DNA from: Lentimicrobiaceae bacterium
Lineage (GTDB): Bacteria; Bacteroidota; Bacteroidia; Bacteroidales; F082
Length of the DNA: 64,000 nt
Assembly: GCA_002708315.1 (NCBI GenBank)
Contig: PANC01000029.1
Span: forward strand, 1 to 64,000
Direction: 5' to 3'
The notes under the pieces were generated by a model. That model made no database searches, had not been told where the DNA came from, and saw only the letters and a list, made by a program, of their open reading frames with translations. The translations under genes were made by a program, and so were the position numbers. This document shows, one piece after another, positions 1 to 9,779 of the stretch. Position 1 is the first letter of the stretch. Each line of letters begins with the position of its first letter.

Positions 1-1976
1 ATAATCCGGATAATGTTATTCAAGTTTATACAGGTTTCTCTCATGATAATAGCGACTATGGTACAGGAGGACTAACATTGAATAGAGAACATGTTTGGGC
101 AAAGTCTCATGGTAATTTTGCAGACTGGTTGCCAATGTATAGTGATGTGCATAATCTTAAACCATCTGCTGCTGCCGTTAATAGCGCTAAGGGGAATAAG
201 GATTTTGATAATGGTGGAATTCCAAATGACATAGCAACTAACTGTTATTACACGGATTCTACATGGGAAGCAAGAGATGAGGTAAAGGGAGATATTGCTA
301 GAATTATTTTTTATATGGCTACTAGATACGAAGGTGGAGATGGAGAAATAGATTTAGAAGTAGTTAATAATAACCATTCATATCCAAATGCTCAGCATGG
401 CAAGTTAACCACATTAGTTCAATGGAATCAAATGGATCCGCCTGATGACTTTGAGCGCAATAGAAATAATGTAATTGAGTCTTTTCAGAATAACAGAAAT
501 CCATTTATAGACAACCCTGAGTGGATAAACCTCATATGGGGAGATGGAACATTAAATCCAATCTCCATTGATAATATTAGCTTAGAAACAGAAATAGTGG
601 TTTCCAATACTCCACTTCAAATTAGTGCTGAAATAGTCTCATCTTCTGGAAATGTATCAGAAGCAAAAATACTTTGGGGGTCTACTTATAATGATTTGGT
701 AAATGAGGTTTCGATGTCAGACGTGGGTAATTACTTTATAGGTGAAATGCCAGGTCAACCTGAAGGTGCTACAATATTTTATAGAATTTATGCTGATGAT
801 GGAACAAATCAAAAATCATCAGTAGTATATAATTTCTATGTTCCCAAAATATTTACCGGTGAGCTGGTTTCAATATACGATATTCAAGGTCAACAGGAAG
901 ATTCACCATATAGTGGCCAGGTTGTTAGCACAACTGGAATTGTTACCGGTAATTTTGGAACTTCTTACTTCATTCAGAACGGAACTGGGTTATGGAATGG
1001 CTTATTTATTTATGAGTCTGGTCGAAATCCATCCATTGGAGATAGTGTAATTGTAACTGGAGAGATTAGCGAATATTATGGTAAAACAGAGATGTCTAAC
1101 CTCACGGATTATTATTTTATCTCATCCAATAATCAATTACCAGAACCTGTTGTTTCAGAAACTGGTAGTATTGAAGAAGGTCATGAGAGTATAATTGTGA
1201 AAGTTACAGGTGCAACTTGTACGGATGAAAACTATCAATCAAATTTTTACATGTGGAAGGTTAATGATGGCTCTGGCTCATTGAATATACACAATACCAA
1301 TATCTTTGAATATAATCCCATAAAAGGCTTTGTTTATGATATACAGGGACCTATGAACTATGATTTTGATGAATGGAAGATAGAACTTAGATATGAAAAT
1401 GATGTGATTAGCTCCCAGGATTTAAATGGTCCTGTTGTTATAGAAGTTGTTCCTGTAATAAGCACAAACATAAGAGTAATGTTTGATGAACAAGTAGAAG
1501 CAGCTTCCGGGGAAGATATGGACAATTACTCAATAGATAAAGGAGTTGTTATTGAATCAATATCTCAACACTCGTTTAACAAAGCGCAGGTTAATTTAAC
1601 AGTGGCTTCAATGACAGACGATTCGTATATACTTACCGTAAAAAATGTTCGAGACCTAATTGGTAATATAATGGAAGATCAAGAATTTGAATTTTCATTT
1701 GTAGGAGTAAATGAGCTGTTTGCCAATGACAAATTAGACATCTATCCAAATCCATCTACCAATATGGTAAATATTTCACTTGAATCCTCCGAAGGCATGA
1801 CTCTAAAAATCAAAATCTTAGAAATGAATGGGAGAACTATCTACCAAAAAGATGAAAATATTAACAGAGGTTATAATAAATTAAGCATTGATATTTCAGA
1901 CTATAAAACTGGTGTCTATCTATTGTCCATTTCAAATAGAGATGCACACAACAACCATAAACTGTTAATTAAATAA
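1..1976 (+). CDS. Secreted endonuclease I-family nuclease with T9SS sorting domain, 5' truncated
   Basis: The reading frame is open from base 3, so the N-terminus, with the expected signal peptide, lies outside the window. The first visible part carries NREHVWAKSH, the His-Asn-metal motif of endonuclease I (EndA-type) nucleases, followed by RDEVKGDIARIIFYM, also typical of that family. After the nuclease domain (about 150 residues) come an Ig-like region, an OB-fold-like region (around GIVTGNFGTSYFIQNG) and a second Ig-like segment. The last 80 or so residues, from LDIYPNPS to the terminal KLLIK, form a type A T9SS C-terminal sorting domain. The protein is therefore expected to cross the outer membrane through SprA, encoded at 10.7-18.0 kb, and be released or anchored at the surface, where it would degrade DNA or RNA for nutrients. 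The TTG at 78 is an internal codon, not a start. Confidence 0.88.
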   Translation, partial: NPDNVIQVYTGFSHDNSDYGTGGLTLNREHVWAKSHGNFADWLPMYSDVHNLKPSAAAVNSAKGNKDFDNGGIPNDIATNCYYTDSTWEARDEVKGDIARIIFYMATRYEGGDGEIDLEVVNNNHSYPNAQHGKLTTLVQWNQMDPPDDFERNRNNVIESFQNNRNPFIDNPEWINLIWGDGTLNPISIDNISLETEIVVSNTPLQISAEIVSSSGNVSEAKILWGSTYNDLVNEVSMSDVGNYFIGEMPGQPEGATIFYRIYADDGTNQKSSVVYNFYVPKIFTGELVSIYDIQGQQEDSPYSGQVVSTTGIVTGNFGTSYFIQNGTGLWNGLFIYESGRNPSIGDSVIVTGEISEYYGKTEMSNLTDYYFISSNNQLPEPVVSETGSIEEGHESIIVKVTGATCTDENYQSNFYMWKVNDGSGSLNIHNTNIFEYNPIKGFVYDIQGPMNYDFDEWKIELRYENDVISSQDLNGPVVIEVVPVISTNIRVMFDEQVEAASGEDMDNYSIDKGVVIESISQHSFNKAQVNLTVASMTDDSYILTVKNVRDLIGNIMEDQEFEFSFVGVNELFANDKLDIYPNPSTNMVNISLESSEGMTLKIKILEMNGRTIYQKDENINRGYNKLSIDISDYKTGVYLLSISNRDAHNNHKLLIK

Positions 1977-2067
1977 TAATCATACCATTATTGATATCTT
2001 GTAAAGTCACAATGTCCTTTGTTGGAGATGATTTATTTATCATATCATTGAAAAGCAGTACTTTTAT

Positions 2068-3201
2068 ATGGTGAAGATTCCATTTAATAAACCTTGGTTT
2101 ACTGGTAAGGAAATTCAAAACATTACCAGTGCAGCTTCATTCGGACATATTTCGAGTAACGGAATATATACTCAAAAATGCCACAGTTACTTTGAAATAA
2201 AGTATGGGTTCAAGAAGGTATTTCTTACAAGTTCATGCACAGATGCAATGGAAATGGCAGCTATTCTTATGAATTTAAAAAGTGGTGATGAAATCGTTAT
2301 GCCATCTTATACATTTGTAAGTACAACAAGCCCTTTCATACTGAGAGGAGCATCCATAGCTTTTGCTGATAGTCTTGAAAATCATCCAAATATAGACCTT
2401 GATCATGCCGAAGAATTGATTAACGACCGAACAAAGGCCCTCATGGTAATGCATTATGGCGGGGTGGCAGTGGATATGGATAAAGCTGTTTATTTGGCAG
2501 AAAAATATAACCTCATACTACTAGAAGATACTGCTCATTCAGTAGATTCCTACTACAAGGGAAAACCACTTGGAAGTTTTGGTCAATTTTCTACTTGTTC
2601 ATTCCATGAAACAAAGAATATAAGTAGTGGCGAAGGAGGTATGTTGGTTGTTAATGATGAGAAATATATTCCTAGAGCTGAAATTATATGGGAAAAGGGA
2701 ACTAACAGATCTGCATTCTCCCGCGGTGAGATTAGTAAATATGAATGGGTGGATGTTGGCTCATCTTTTAACCCCTCTGATATGATCGCAGCATTTCTAT
2801 ATGCGCAATTAAATTATTTAGAAGATATTCAAGAGACACGAATCAAGATATGGCATAGGTATGAAGATAATCTTAAAGTTTTAGCAAACGGTGGTAGGGT
2901 TGAGCTGCCCTTAATTAATGATTATGCCACTAATAATGGTCATGTATTTTATTTGGTTACAGGAAGTAAATCTGAAAGAGATAATTTGCTTAAATACCTT
3001 AATAGTGAAATGATACAGGCAGTATTCCATTATCTTCCACTACATAATAGCCCCTACTACAAGAATAAATATGATGGTAAGCCACTATTAAATGCACAAA
3101 AATTTGCTGATAGACTCATAAGGCTTCCTTTATTTTATGAACTACCACTTGAAATAGTTGATATGATTTGCAATAAGGTAGTTGAGTTTTATGAAAAATA
3201 A
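2068..3201 (+). CDS. wecE: dTDP-4-amino-4,6-dideoxygalactose transaminase (WecE/RffA type)
   Basis: A PLP-dependent aminotransferase of the DegT/DnrJ/EryC1 family, closest to WecE: it opens with IPFNKPWFTGKE and has the same length as Escherichia coli WecE (about 376 residues). The likely PLP lysine lies in FHETKNISSGEGG, and DTAHSVDSYYKG is the cofactor-binding aspartate region. WecE converts dTDP-4-keto-6-deoxyglucose to dTDP-4-amino-4,6-dideoxygalactose for surface polysaccharides. No other sugar-nucleotide gene is adjacent, so the exact product cannot be fixed from context; a different sugar 4-aminotransferase is possible. It stands alone, converging on nadD. Confidence 0.85.
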   Translation: MVKIPFNKPWFTGKEIQNITSAASFGHISSNGIYTQKCHSYFEIKYGFKKVFLTSSCTDAMEMAAILMNLKSGDEIVMPSYTFVSTTSPFILRGASIAFADSLENHPNIDLDHAEELINDRTKALMVMHYGGVAVDMDKAVYLAEKYNLILLEDTAHSVDSYYKGKPLGSFGQFSTCSFHETKNISSGEGGMLVVNDEKYIPRAEIIWEKGTNRSAFSRGEISKYEWVDVGSSFNPSDMIAAFLYAQLNYLEDIQETRIKIWHRYEDNLKVLANGGRVELPLINDYATNNGHVFYLVTGSKSERDNLLKYLNSEMIQAVFHYLPLHNSPYYKNKYDGKPLLNAQKFADRLIRLPLFYELPLEIVDMICNKVVEFYEK

Positions 3202-3223
3202 ATGATAAGCTTCTTGCTGGTGG

Positions 3224-3820
3224 TTATTTTTCGTAAAAGTGCATCTCTTGTATATAATCATATACTTTGGCTGGTAACCAGAACTGCATATTTTTCTGTT
3301 TTTTTATGCCTTTTCTAATAAAACTTGAAGAGATCTCCATTAAAGGTGCATTATATAGCTTTATCGACTTATTATCGGAATATTTGCCCAAAGTAGATCC
3401 AGGTCTAGGATAAGTATATATACTATATTGATTTAAGATTTCATTATAATTCTTCCACTTATGGAAATTTTTAAATATATCCGTTCCACATATCAATATA
3501 AATTGCCTATCAGAGTGTGAATCTTGGAGCCATGCGAGCGTGTCAATTGTAAAGGATGGTTTAGGCATCTTAAATTCAATGTTACTAACTTTGATATTAT
3601 TATTGTCTTCTGTTGCGAGACGAACAAGTGCTAATCTGTGGTAGTCTGCCAGAAGGCTTTTTTTATCCTTTAATGGATTTTGTGGCGATACAACAAACCA
3701 TACCTCGTCAAGATCAGTAAACTCTGCCATGTAGTTTGCCAAAATAAGATGACCATTATGAATGGGATTAAATGACCCAAACAACAAGCCTGTTTTTATG
3801 CTATTTAACCTCTTACTCAT
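3224..3820 (-). CDS. nadD: Nicotinate-nucleotide adenylyltransferase
   Basis: Transfers AMP from ATP to nicotinate mononucleotide in NAD synthesis. The nucleotidyltransferase signature GSFNPIHNGH lies near the N-terminus and the second ATP-binding motif (SSSFIRKG, equivalent to ISSTxIR) near residue 165. Length is about 198 residues, normal for NadD. I start at the ATG at 3820, giving MSKRLNSIK, which overlaps the upstream oxidoreductase gene by 8 bases; an ATG 12 bases earlier is possible. It is the last gene of the yicC-gmk-oxidoreductase-nadD operon. In many Bacteroidota nadD follows gmk directly, so the oxidoreductase looks like an insertion into a conserved cluster. Confidence 0.93.
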   Translation of the reverse strand: MSKRLNSIKTGLLFGSFNPIHNGHLILANYMAEFTDLDEVWFVVSPQNPLKDKKSLLADYHRLALVRLATEDNNNIKVSNIEFKMPKPSFTIDTLAWLQDSHSDRQFILICGTDIFKNFHKWKNYNEILNQYSIYTYPRPGSTLGKYSDNKSIKLYNAPLMEISSSFIRKGIKKQKNMQFWLPAKVYDYIQEMHFYEK

Positions 3821-4820
3821 TGTTTGGAACAATTAATAACTTTCCGTTGCTCATATCAGAAATATATGTCCTTAGACCTTTTACAATATTATCATAGGAT
3901 ATTTCAGCGCTAATATTTGTTTGTAAGCTTCCCGAGATAATTTTTTTTTGCAATATATCTGAAATTCTGTTGAATTCATCTTTGCCAATTTTATCTTTCC
4001 AATCAATGAGATTAAACCCAGATATTGTTTTATTGTCGAAAATAATATCCATGGTATTCACATCAATTATATTTTTGCCAGAAAGGCCACCATAAACAAC
4101 GATTTCTCCATCCTTAGCCAAACTATTAAACATTTGGCCGGCGAGTTTGCCTCCCACAGCATCATATGCTACAGTTGGTTTAAATTCATTGGTTACTTCC
4201 CTTAAATTATTAATAAAATCCTCATCAGTTTCAACCAATACATTTCTTGCACCTTGGCGCTTTATTAGAAGACTTGTTTTTTCTTTTCTAACAATATCAA
4301 TAACATCAATATTATTATCATGGGCTAATTCGCGAATAAATGCTGCAACTTGGCCTCCTGATGCATTCTGAATTATTGCTCTTGCTTTTTTAGCAATAGC
4401 AATTGACAGTATTCCCCATGCAGTAAATGGGTTTACCGTGAAGCAAGCAGCTTGATCCATATTCATATCATCATTAAGTATTATGATATCATCAATCTTT
4501 GCTAACATATATTCTGACCAAGTACCTGATCCATTGCCTTGAATAAAACAACTAGCTTTTTTACCAATTAGATGTTTTTTATTATCACCACTATCCACAA
4601 TAATTCCAGATGCTTCAAAACCTGGAATCGCAGGCAATGATTTTACAATATTATATGAACCTTGAATAAATGCTATATCAGATGGGTTAACAGGAGAAGC
4701 GTGAACCTTTATTATCACCTCATCAATATCAGGTTTGGGGACTTTCCTCTCTTCAATGCTTAGCCCTAGCATCGCTCGTATAATATTTTTATTATATGCT
4801 TTGAGTAATACGGCTTTCAT
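3813..4820 (-). CDS. Zinc-free MDR-family NAD(P)H oxidoreductase (quinone or enoyl-thioester reductase-like)
   Basis: A medium-chain dehydrogenase/reductase of 335 residues. The GroES-like N-terminal half contains PVNPSDIAFIQGSY and PGFEASGIIV, and the Rossmann half contains NASGGQVAAFIREL and AYDAVGG. The cysteine/histidine ligands of zinc alcohol dehydrogenases are missing, as in quinone oxidoreductases. VNPFTAWGIL resembles the VNPxTAYxML stretch of MECR/ETR 2-enoyl-thioester reductases, so fatty-acid enoyl reduction is an alternative to quinone or alkenal reduction. The gene lies 4 bases after gmk and overlaps nadD, so it is cotranscribed. Substrate not determinable. Confidence 0.8.
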   Translation of the reverse strand: MKAVLLKAYNKNIIRAMLGLSIEERKVPKPDIDEVIIKVHASPVNPSDIAFIQGSYNIVKSLPAIPGFEASGIIVDSGDNKKHLIGKKASCFIQGNGSGTWSEYMLAKIDDIIILNDDMNMDQAACFTVNPFTAWGILSIAIAKKARAIIQNASGGQVAAFIRELAHDNNIDVIDIVRKEKTSLLIKRQGARNVLVETDEDFINNLREVTNEFKPTVAYDAVGGKLAGQMFNSLAKDGEIVVYGGLSGKNIIDVNTMDIIFDNKTISGFNLIDWKDKIGKDEFNRISDILQKKIISGSLQTNISAEISYDNIVKGLRTYISDMSNGKLLIVPNNE

Positions 4821-4824
4821 TTTG

Positions 4825-5397
4825 CTATTTATTTATAAAATCTGATACTTTTTCAATGGCCTCCTTCTTGGCAATTTCCAAATCATCATTTATAATAGAA
4901 ATGTCAAATTTATCTGCAAAGGTTAGTTCGTATTTTGCTTTTTTTATGCGTGTTTCAATATCATGTTTGCTGTCTGTGTTTCTATTTATTAACCTTTTGT
5001 CTAATGTATCTATATTAGGGGGCATAACAAATATAGCCAATGCTTTATCGCCATATATATTTTTTATATTTAGTCCTCCAACTACATCAATATCAAAAAC
5101 AACATTATCTCCAATATTGGTGATTCTGTCAACTTCAGACTTTAATGTTCCATAGTATTTATCATCATATACTTCTTCCCACTCCACAAATTCATCATTC
5201 GCTATTTTTTTGCGAAAATCTTCTACACTTAAAAAGTAATACTCCTTACCATCAATTTCATTACCTCTTTTTTGTCTACTTGTGGCTGATATTGAGAATG
5301 CAAGACTTGGTAGTGCCTCCATTACATATCGAACCAAGGTTGTTTTTCCGGCTCCCGATGGAGCAGAAAAGATGAGAAGTTTTCCTTTACCATCCAT
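4825..5397 (-). CDS. gmk: Guanylate kinase
   Basis: Phosphorylates GMP to GDP with ATP. The P-loop SAPSGAGKTT sits at about residues 11-20, followed by the GMP-binding elements SATSRQKRGNEIDGKEYYF and EEVYDDKYYGT and the lid region. The length of 190 residues is standard. It begins 2 bases after the yicC stop codon, indicating translational coupling, and is followed 4 bases later by the MDR oxidoreductase. yicC-gmk adjacency is widely conserved in bacteria. Confidence 0.96.
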   Translation of the reverse strand: MDGKGKLLIFSAPSGAGKTTLVRYVMEALPSLAFSISATSRQKRGNEIDGKEYYFLSVEDFRKKIANDEFVEWEEVYDDKYYGTLKSEVDRITNIGDNVVFDIDVVGGLNIKNIYGDKALAIFVMPPNIDTLDKRLINRNTDSKHDIETRIKKAKYELTFADKFDISIINDDLEIAKKEAIEKVSDFINK

Positions 5398-5399
5398 AA

Positions 5400-6275
5400 C
5401 TATAAGATATTGAATAGTTGTTCTTTTATTTTCTCAAGTTCATCCTTCATTAACACCACAACTCTTTGCAGGTCAGAGTCATTAGCTTTTGAGCCAAGGG
5501 TATTTATTTCACGACCAATTTCCTGAGTTATAAACCCAAGTTTCTTTCCGGATGATTTTTCATTGTTAAGATTTTCTAAAAAGTACTTACAGTTATTTCT
5601 TAATCTTACCTGCTCCTCCGTGATATCCAATTTTTCTATGTAGTAGATAATTTCCTGTTCAAGTCGATTTTTGTCCATCTCAGGCTCATTTGCAAACTTT
5701 ATTATGTTTGCTTTAATTCTAGTGCGTATTCTTTCAATTCTATTTTTGTCGTAATTGTTTACTTCTTCAAGTAAATTGATAATATTATTAATTCTAATTT
5801 TAAAATCTTCTTCAAGATCAGTTCCTTCTTTTATTCTCGAATTATCAACAGCATCAACGGCTTTTTCGATACATTTCCCAAATTGCAGGCTGTCATTTTC
5901 ATTTATTGATCGTTGTCTTTGTATGAAAATATCAGGCATCTTTACCACAAGTTCTAAGAAATCTGATGTTTTATTGATTTTCAATGAATCTGATAGTTTA
6001 ATTAACTCCTCATAGTAATGCTTTGCCATATCCTTATCAATTACAGGAGCCTCATCAACAGAATTATTATCTAGAGTTATTCCAACGTCAATTTTTCCTC
6101 TTTTGAGTGCATTGGAGATCATTTTTCGTATACCAATCTCGTTCTCCTTAAGATTCTGTGGTAACCTAAGATTTATGTCCAATTGCTTACTGTTGAGCGT
6201 ACGTATTTCTACTGTAATAGATCTATTTTCAATCGAAACAGATGACTTCCCATACCCAGTCATGGATTTTATCAT
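5400..6275 (-). CDS. YicC-family endoribonuclease
   Basis: Starts with MIKSMTGYGK, the hallmark of the YicC/YloC family, and keeps the C-terminal DUF1732 region with ITQEIGREINTLGSKAND. Family members are endoribonucleases linked to RNA turnover and stationary-phase survival. At 291 residues it is full length. It is the promoter-proximal gene of the operon: a good Bacteroidota-type promoter (TTTG, 20 bases, TATCTTTG) ends 17 bases before its ATG. Confidence 0.92.
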   Translation of the reverse strand: MIKSMTGYGKSSVSIENRSITVEIRTLNSKQLDINLRLPQNLKENEIGIRKMISNALKRGKIDVGITLDNNSVDEAPVIDKDMAKHYYEELIKLSDSLKINKTSDFLELVVKMPDIFIQRQRSINENDSLQFGKCIEKAVDAVDNSRIKEGTDLEEDFKIRINNIINLLEEVNNYDKNRIERIRTRIKANIIKFANEPEMDKNRLEQEIIYYIEKLDITEEQVRLRNNCKYFLENLNNEKSSGKKLGFITQEIGREINTLGSKANDSDLQRVVVLMKDELEKIKEQLFNIL

Positions 6276-6292
6276 AGTCTTTAAATTTTATA

Positions 6293-6324
6293 CAAAGATA
6301 CGAACTAATTGATGCAGCTTCAAA
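6293..6324 (-). promoter_or_regulatory. Promoter of the yicC-gmk-MDR-nadD operon
   Basis: On the minus strand, TTTG (6324-6321) is followed after 20 bases by TATCTTTG (6300-6293), matching the Bacteroidota -33 TTTG / -7 TAnnTTTG consensus. Transcription should start near 6286, giving a leader of about 10 bases before the yicC ATG at 6275. Pattern match only. Confidence 0.6.
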
Positions 6325-6458
6325 TTTTGGTTTGTGATTTGTAGGTCAATTAGATAAATAATTTGTGCTTCAGCCGCAGTAATTCACTTAATTTTTTGTT
6401 ATTTTTACTTTGGTTTATCGATCAAATAATTGTAAAATTATTAGTAAAATCTGTATTC

Positions 6459-7532
6459 GTGAATGTAAATGAACAATATCATCTTTTTAGTGAGCCGTTG
6501 AGTTATTACAACGAAATGATCGAGGACATAGAAAAGGCTAAAGATTATATTTGTATTGAAACATTTAGAATTGGAAAAGATGAGATTGGAGATAGGTTCA
6601 GAAGAGCCTTAACTAGAAAAGCTAACGAAGGTGTCAAAGTAAAGTTGCTTATTGACTATTGGGGTTCGGGACCCGTGGATAATGAATACTTTAGTGATCT
6701 TATAAAAGGTGGAGGCCAAGTAAGATTTTTTGAGAAGATAAAATTTAATTCGGATATATTCACACGTGGTCATCGAAGAAATCATAGAAAATTATTATTA
6801 ATTGATGATAAAGTAAGTTACATTGGGTCATCAAACTTAACAGGATATAATATGAACTGGCGAGAGTCTGTTCTGAGGATGCAGAGTAGCATAACATGCA
6901 CTTTTGCTAAACTATTCGAAGAGGATTTTGAGAGTTATAATAAGTATATCTTTAATAATCCATCAAATTCAAAGCAAGTAAATCATGATAGCTTTGAAAT
7001 AATTAGGGATGTTCCATCAATAACTCGGAAACAAATAAACAATAAATTCATTGGTCTAATCAAGGAAGCTAAATCCATGATTAATATTGAAACCCCATAT
7101 TTTCTTCCGGGATTCTTTTTGCGCAAGGCGCTTATGGATGCGGCTCAACGTGGAGTTGAAGTAAATGTAATATTACCTAGACATTCCGATGTAACGCTAA
7201 TTGATATTCTGAGAAATAAATACTTTGGCATATTGTATAAATCAGGGGTGAATATTTTGTTCTATGAAATGAATAATCTTCATGCTAAACTAATGTTAGT
7301 AGACAAAAAGATTTTTGCAATTGGGTCATCAAATTTTGATTATCGAAGTTTTAGATACATGTACGAGATTATGCTTATAGGTGATAACGAATCCATTGCT
7401 AGGCAGATTAGCGCACATGTGAATACAACAATTTTAGATTCAAAACCTTTTAGATATCAGAACTGGAAGGAAAGGCCACTCATTAATAAAATTTTTGAGT
7501 GGATGTTGTTGCCATTCAGGCATTTGCTGTAA
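6459..7532 (+). CDS. Phospholipase D-family protein (cardiolipin synthase-like)
   Basis: Two HKD motifs are visible: NHRKLLLIDD followed by GSSNLTGYNMNWRES, and NLHAKLMLVDKK followed by GSSNFDYRSF. Both have the HxKxxxxD spacing of active PLD enzymes, and the paired arrangement is that of bacterial cardiolipin synthases, which join two phosphatidylglycerols or PG and PE. The long N-terminal membrane segments of classical ClsA are missing, so it resembles the short ClsB-type enzymes. The start is uncertain. No ATG lies in frame until well inside the domain; I chose the GTG at 6459 (VNVNEQYHLF), but the frame is open back to a TTG at 6363 that would add a hydrophobic stretch. Confidence 0.8.
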   Translation: MNVNEQYHLFSEPLSYYNEMIEDIEKAKDYICIETFRIGKDEIGDRFRRALTRKANEGVKVKLLIDYWGSGPVDNEYFSDLIKGGGQVRFFEKIKFNSDIFTRGHRRNHRKLLLIDDKVSYIGSSNLTGYNMNWRESVLRMQSSITCTFAKLFEEDFESYNKYIFNNPSNSKQVNHDSFEIIRDVPSITRKQINNKFIGLIKEAKSMINIETPYFLPGFFLRKALMDAAQRGVEVNVILPRHSDVTLIDILRNKYFGILYKSGVNILFYEMNNLHAKLMLVDKKIFAIGSSNFDYRSFRYMYEIMLIGDNESIARQISAHVNTTILDSKPFRYQNWKERPLINKIFEWMLLPFRHLL

Positions 7533-7698
7533 TTATTATGATTTATAATGTTACATACTTGAATGATTAGCCTTCTTAGGACGTTAAAAGTTCATAAATA
7601 ATATATGACAAATAATAAATTGCTTTTTTTGAAAGATAAAAGTTCTAATTTTACGGAGAATTTTTCATTTCAAACTAACCAATTAAAAGATACAACGA

Positions 7699-8922
7699 AT
7701 GGCAGATATATTAACATCAAAAATGGCGATGGATCTTGAGTATAAGTATGGTGCACATAATTATCATCCATTACCAATAGTATTATCCAAAGGAGAAGGA
7801 GCTAAAGTATGGGATGTTGAGTGTAAAGAATATTTTGATTTTCTTTCAGCATATTCAGCAATAAACCAAGGTCATTGTCATCCGAAAATTATTGGAGCCA
7901 TGACTGAACAGGCAAGAACACTAACGCTTACATCAAGAGGTTTCCACAACGATGCATTAGGTCTTTATGAGAAATATATTACTGAATTATTTGGATATGA
8001 TAAAGTATTACCTATGAATACGGGGGCTGAAGCTGATGAAACTGCAATAAAGCTTGCTCGTAGATGGGCATATGATGTTAAAGGAATAGAGCACGATATG
8101 GCGAAAATTATCGTGTGTGCTAACAATTTCCATGGTCGTACTATTTCGATAATATCAATGTCAACCGATCCTGAATCTAAAGCAAACTTTGGACCCTATA
8201 CACCCGGTTTTATTGTGATACCTTATAACGATTTAAATGCACTTGAAGTAGCATTGGAAGACCCTAATGTTGCGGCTTTTCTTGTGGAACCAATTCAAGG
8301 AGAAGCTGGTGTTGTTGTTCCAGATGATGGGTATCTAAAAAAAGCCTCCAACATGTGTAAGGATAATAACGTTTTATTTATTGCAGATGAGGTGCAGACT
8401 GGTATCGCACGCACAGGCAGAATGTTAGCATGTGATTATGAAAATGTTCACCCAGATATTCTTATTCTTGGGAAGGCCCTCTCAGGAGGTGCATACCCTG
8501 TTTCTGCTGTTTTGGCTGATGATGAAATTATGTTGACAATAAAACCAGGTCAACATGGATCAACTTTTGGAGGAAACCCTGTTGCAGCTAGAGTTGCCAT
8601 CGCAGCACTTAAGGTTGTTGAAGATGAAGGTCTTGCAGAAAATGCAGAAAAATTAGGTAAAGTGTTCCGTGAAAGAATGGCGTCAATAGATTCTGATATG
8701 ATTGATATAATAAGGGGCAAGGGACTTTTAAATGCTGTAATTATAAAACCAAAAGATGGTAAAACTGCAATGGATGTTTGCATGAAAATGGCAGAGAATG
8801 GAGTTTTAGCTAAGCCAACTCATGAACATATAATTAGGTTTGCTCCACCTTTGGTTATTACTGAGGAACAATTTGCAGAAGCTATGGATATAATTGAAAA
8901 TACAATACTATCTTTCGGATAG
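7699..8922 (+). CDS. rocD: Ornithine aminotransferase
   Basis: A class III PLP-dependent aminotransferase. Ornithine transaminase features are the opening [19 protein letters not shown], the region [17 protein letters not shown], the PLP aspartate in [14 protein letters not shown], and the Schiff-base lysine in ILGKALSGG. It transfers the delta-amino group of ornithine to 2-oxoglutarate, giving glutamate semialdehyde, and so links arginine/ornithine to proline and glutamate. The 407-residue length is typical. It is monocistronic: a strong hairpin terminator follows directly and the next genes run the other way. Confidence 0.94.
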   Translation: MADILTSKMAMDLEYKYGAHNYHPLPIVLSKGEGAKVWDVECKEYFDFLSAYSAINQGHCHPKIIGAMTEQARTLTLTSRGFHNDALGLYEKYITELFGYDKVLPMNTGAEADETAIKLARRWAYDVKGIEHDMAKIIVCANNFHGRTISIISMSTDPESKANFGPYTPGFIVIPYNDLNALEVALEDPNVAAFLVEPIQGEAGVVVPDDGYLKKASNMCKDNNVLFIADEVQTGIARTGRMLACDYENVHPDILILGKALSGGAYPVSAVLADDEIMLTIKPGQHGSTFGGNPVAARVAIAALKVVEDEGLAENAEKLGKVFRERMASIDSDMIDIIRGKGLLNAVIIKPKDGKTAMDVCMKMAENGVLAKPTHEHIIRFAPPLVITEEQFAEAMDIIENTILSFG

Positions 8923-8950
8923 TTGCAATACCTTAAACCAAACTCATTAA

Positions 8951-8977
8951 AGCTATCCAACTCGGATAGCTTTTTTT
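8951..8977 (+). terminator. Rho-independent terminator of rocD
   Basis: A perfect 8-bp stem (agctatcc / ggatagct) with a 5-base loop is followed by seven T residues, 28 bases after the rocD stop codon. Confidence 0.88.
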
Positions 8978-8990
8978 ATTGGTATATGGA

Positions 8991-9023
8991 CAAAAAAAAG
9001 CTGTTACCCGAACGCAACAGCTT
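8991..9023 (-). terminator. Rho-independent terminator of tonB
   Basis: Read on the minus strand, an 8-bp stem (aagctgtt / aacagctt) with a 10-base loop runs into eight T residues. It lies 23 bases after the tonB stop and is back to back with the rocD terminator. Confidence 0.85.
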
Positions 9024-9045
9024 CATATAGATTTTAATATAAACC

Positions 9046-9720
9046 TTATTGAAGAGTAAACTTCACAGGCAGATTATAGCTAACTCTAACAGGTTTACCT
9101 CTCTGCATACCGGGTTTCCAGTTTGGCATACTCTCAACAACCCTTATGGCTTCCTCATCGCATCCACCTCCGATACCCCTAAGTACCTTAACATTTGAAA
9201 TGCTTCCATTTGGCTCTACCACAAAGTTTATAAATACTCGGCCTTGAATATTTGTTTCCTTGGCAAAAGGAGGATATTTAATATTGTTTCCTAGGTATGC
9301 CATAAGCTTACCCATTCCACCAGGGAATTCAGGCATTGCCTCCACAACAGTGAAAATCTCAGCCTCTAATATTTCCTCATCGTCATCGATGGGAATATAT
9401 TCCTCCATCTCTGTATCATCATCAGCATCAACATCGATGTCTATTTCATCTTCAACCTCAACATCATCTTCAACAATAGTAATTTTTGTCACTTGCTTAG
9501 GCGGCGGCGGCGGCGGTGGCTTAACTTTTTGCTCAGTAATCGGAATGATTTCTTCAGGAGTATCATCGATTGCTCTTGAGGCAAGATCAATGGTAATCTT
9601 GTCGTAGCTTTTATATTCAAAAGCTACAAGTACAACTAAAAGTGCTATTATTAGGCCGATTTCAAAGAAATAAGGTTTTTTTCTTTCAAGATCTGCCTCT
9701 TTGGTCTTTCTGGCTTCCAT
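9046..9720 (-). CDS. TonB-family energy transducer
   Basis: Layout is typical of TonB: short cytoplasmic N-terminus, one membrane segment (about residues 21-38, EIGLIIALLVVLVAFEY), a proline run (seven prolines near residue 68), a very acidic periplasmic spacer (about 85-120), and a C-terminal TonB domain beginning at FPGGMGKLMAYL with the conserved GRVFINFVVEPNGSI and GMQRGKPVRV. It would pass ExbB/ExbD energy to outer-membrane receptors such as the one at 60.2-62.6 kb; no exbBD is in the window. It lies 59 bases after vanZ and is probably the last gene of that transcript, ending at its own terminator. The acidic spacer is unusually long and dense. Confidence 0.92.
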   Translation of the reverse strand: MEARKTKEADLERKKPYFFEIGLIIALLVVLVAFEYKSYDKITIDLASRAIDDTPEEIIPITEQKVKPPPPPPPKQVTKITIVEDDVEVEDEIDIDVDADDDTEMEEYIPIDDDEEILEAEIFTVVEAMPEFPGGMGKLMAYLGNNIKYPPFAKETNIQGRVFINFVVEPNGSISNVKVLRGIGGGCDEEAIRVVESMPNWKPGMQRGKPVRVSYNLPVKFTLQ

Positions 9721-9779
9721 TTTTTAGTGTGTTTATGTTACCAAGTATAATTTGGCTAAATTAATAAATTATGCAATAG

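Noticed and set aside
9260..9607. Plus-strand serine/glycine-rich open frame of 115 codons
   Set aside because: It is the antisense of the acidic and proline-rich spacer of TonB.
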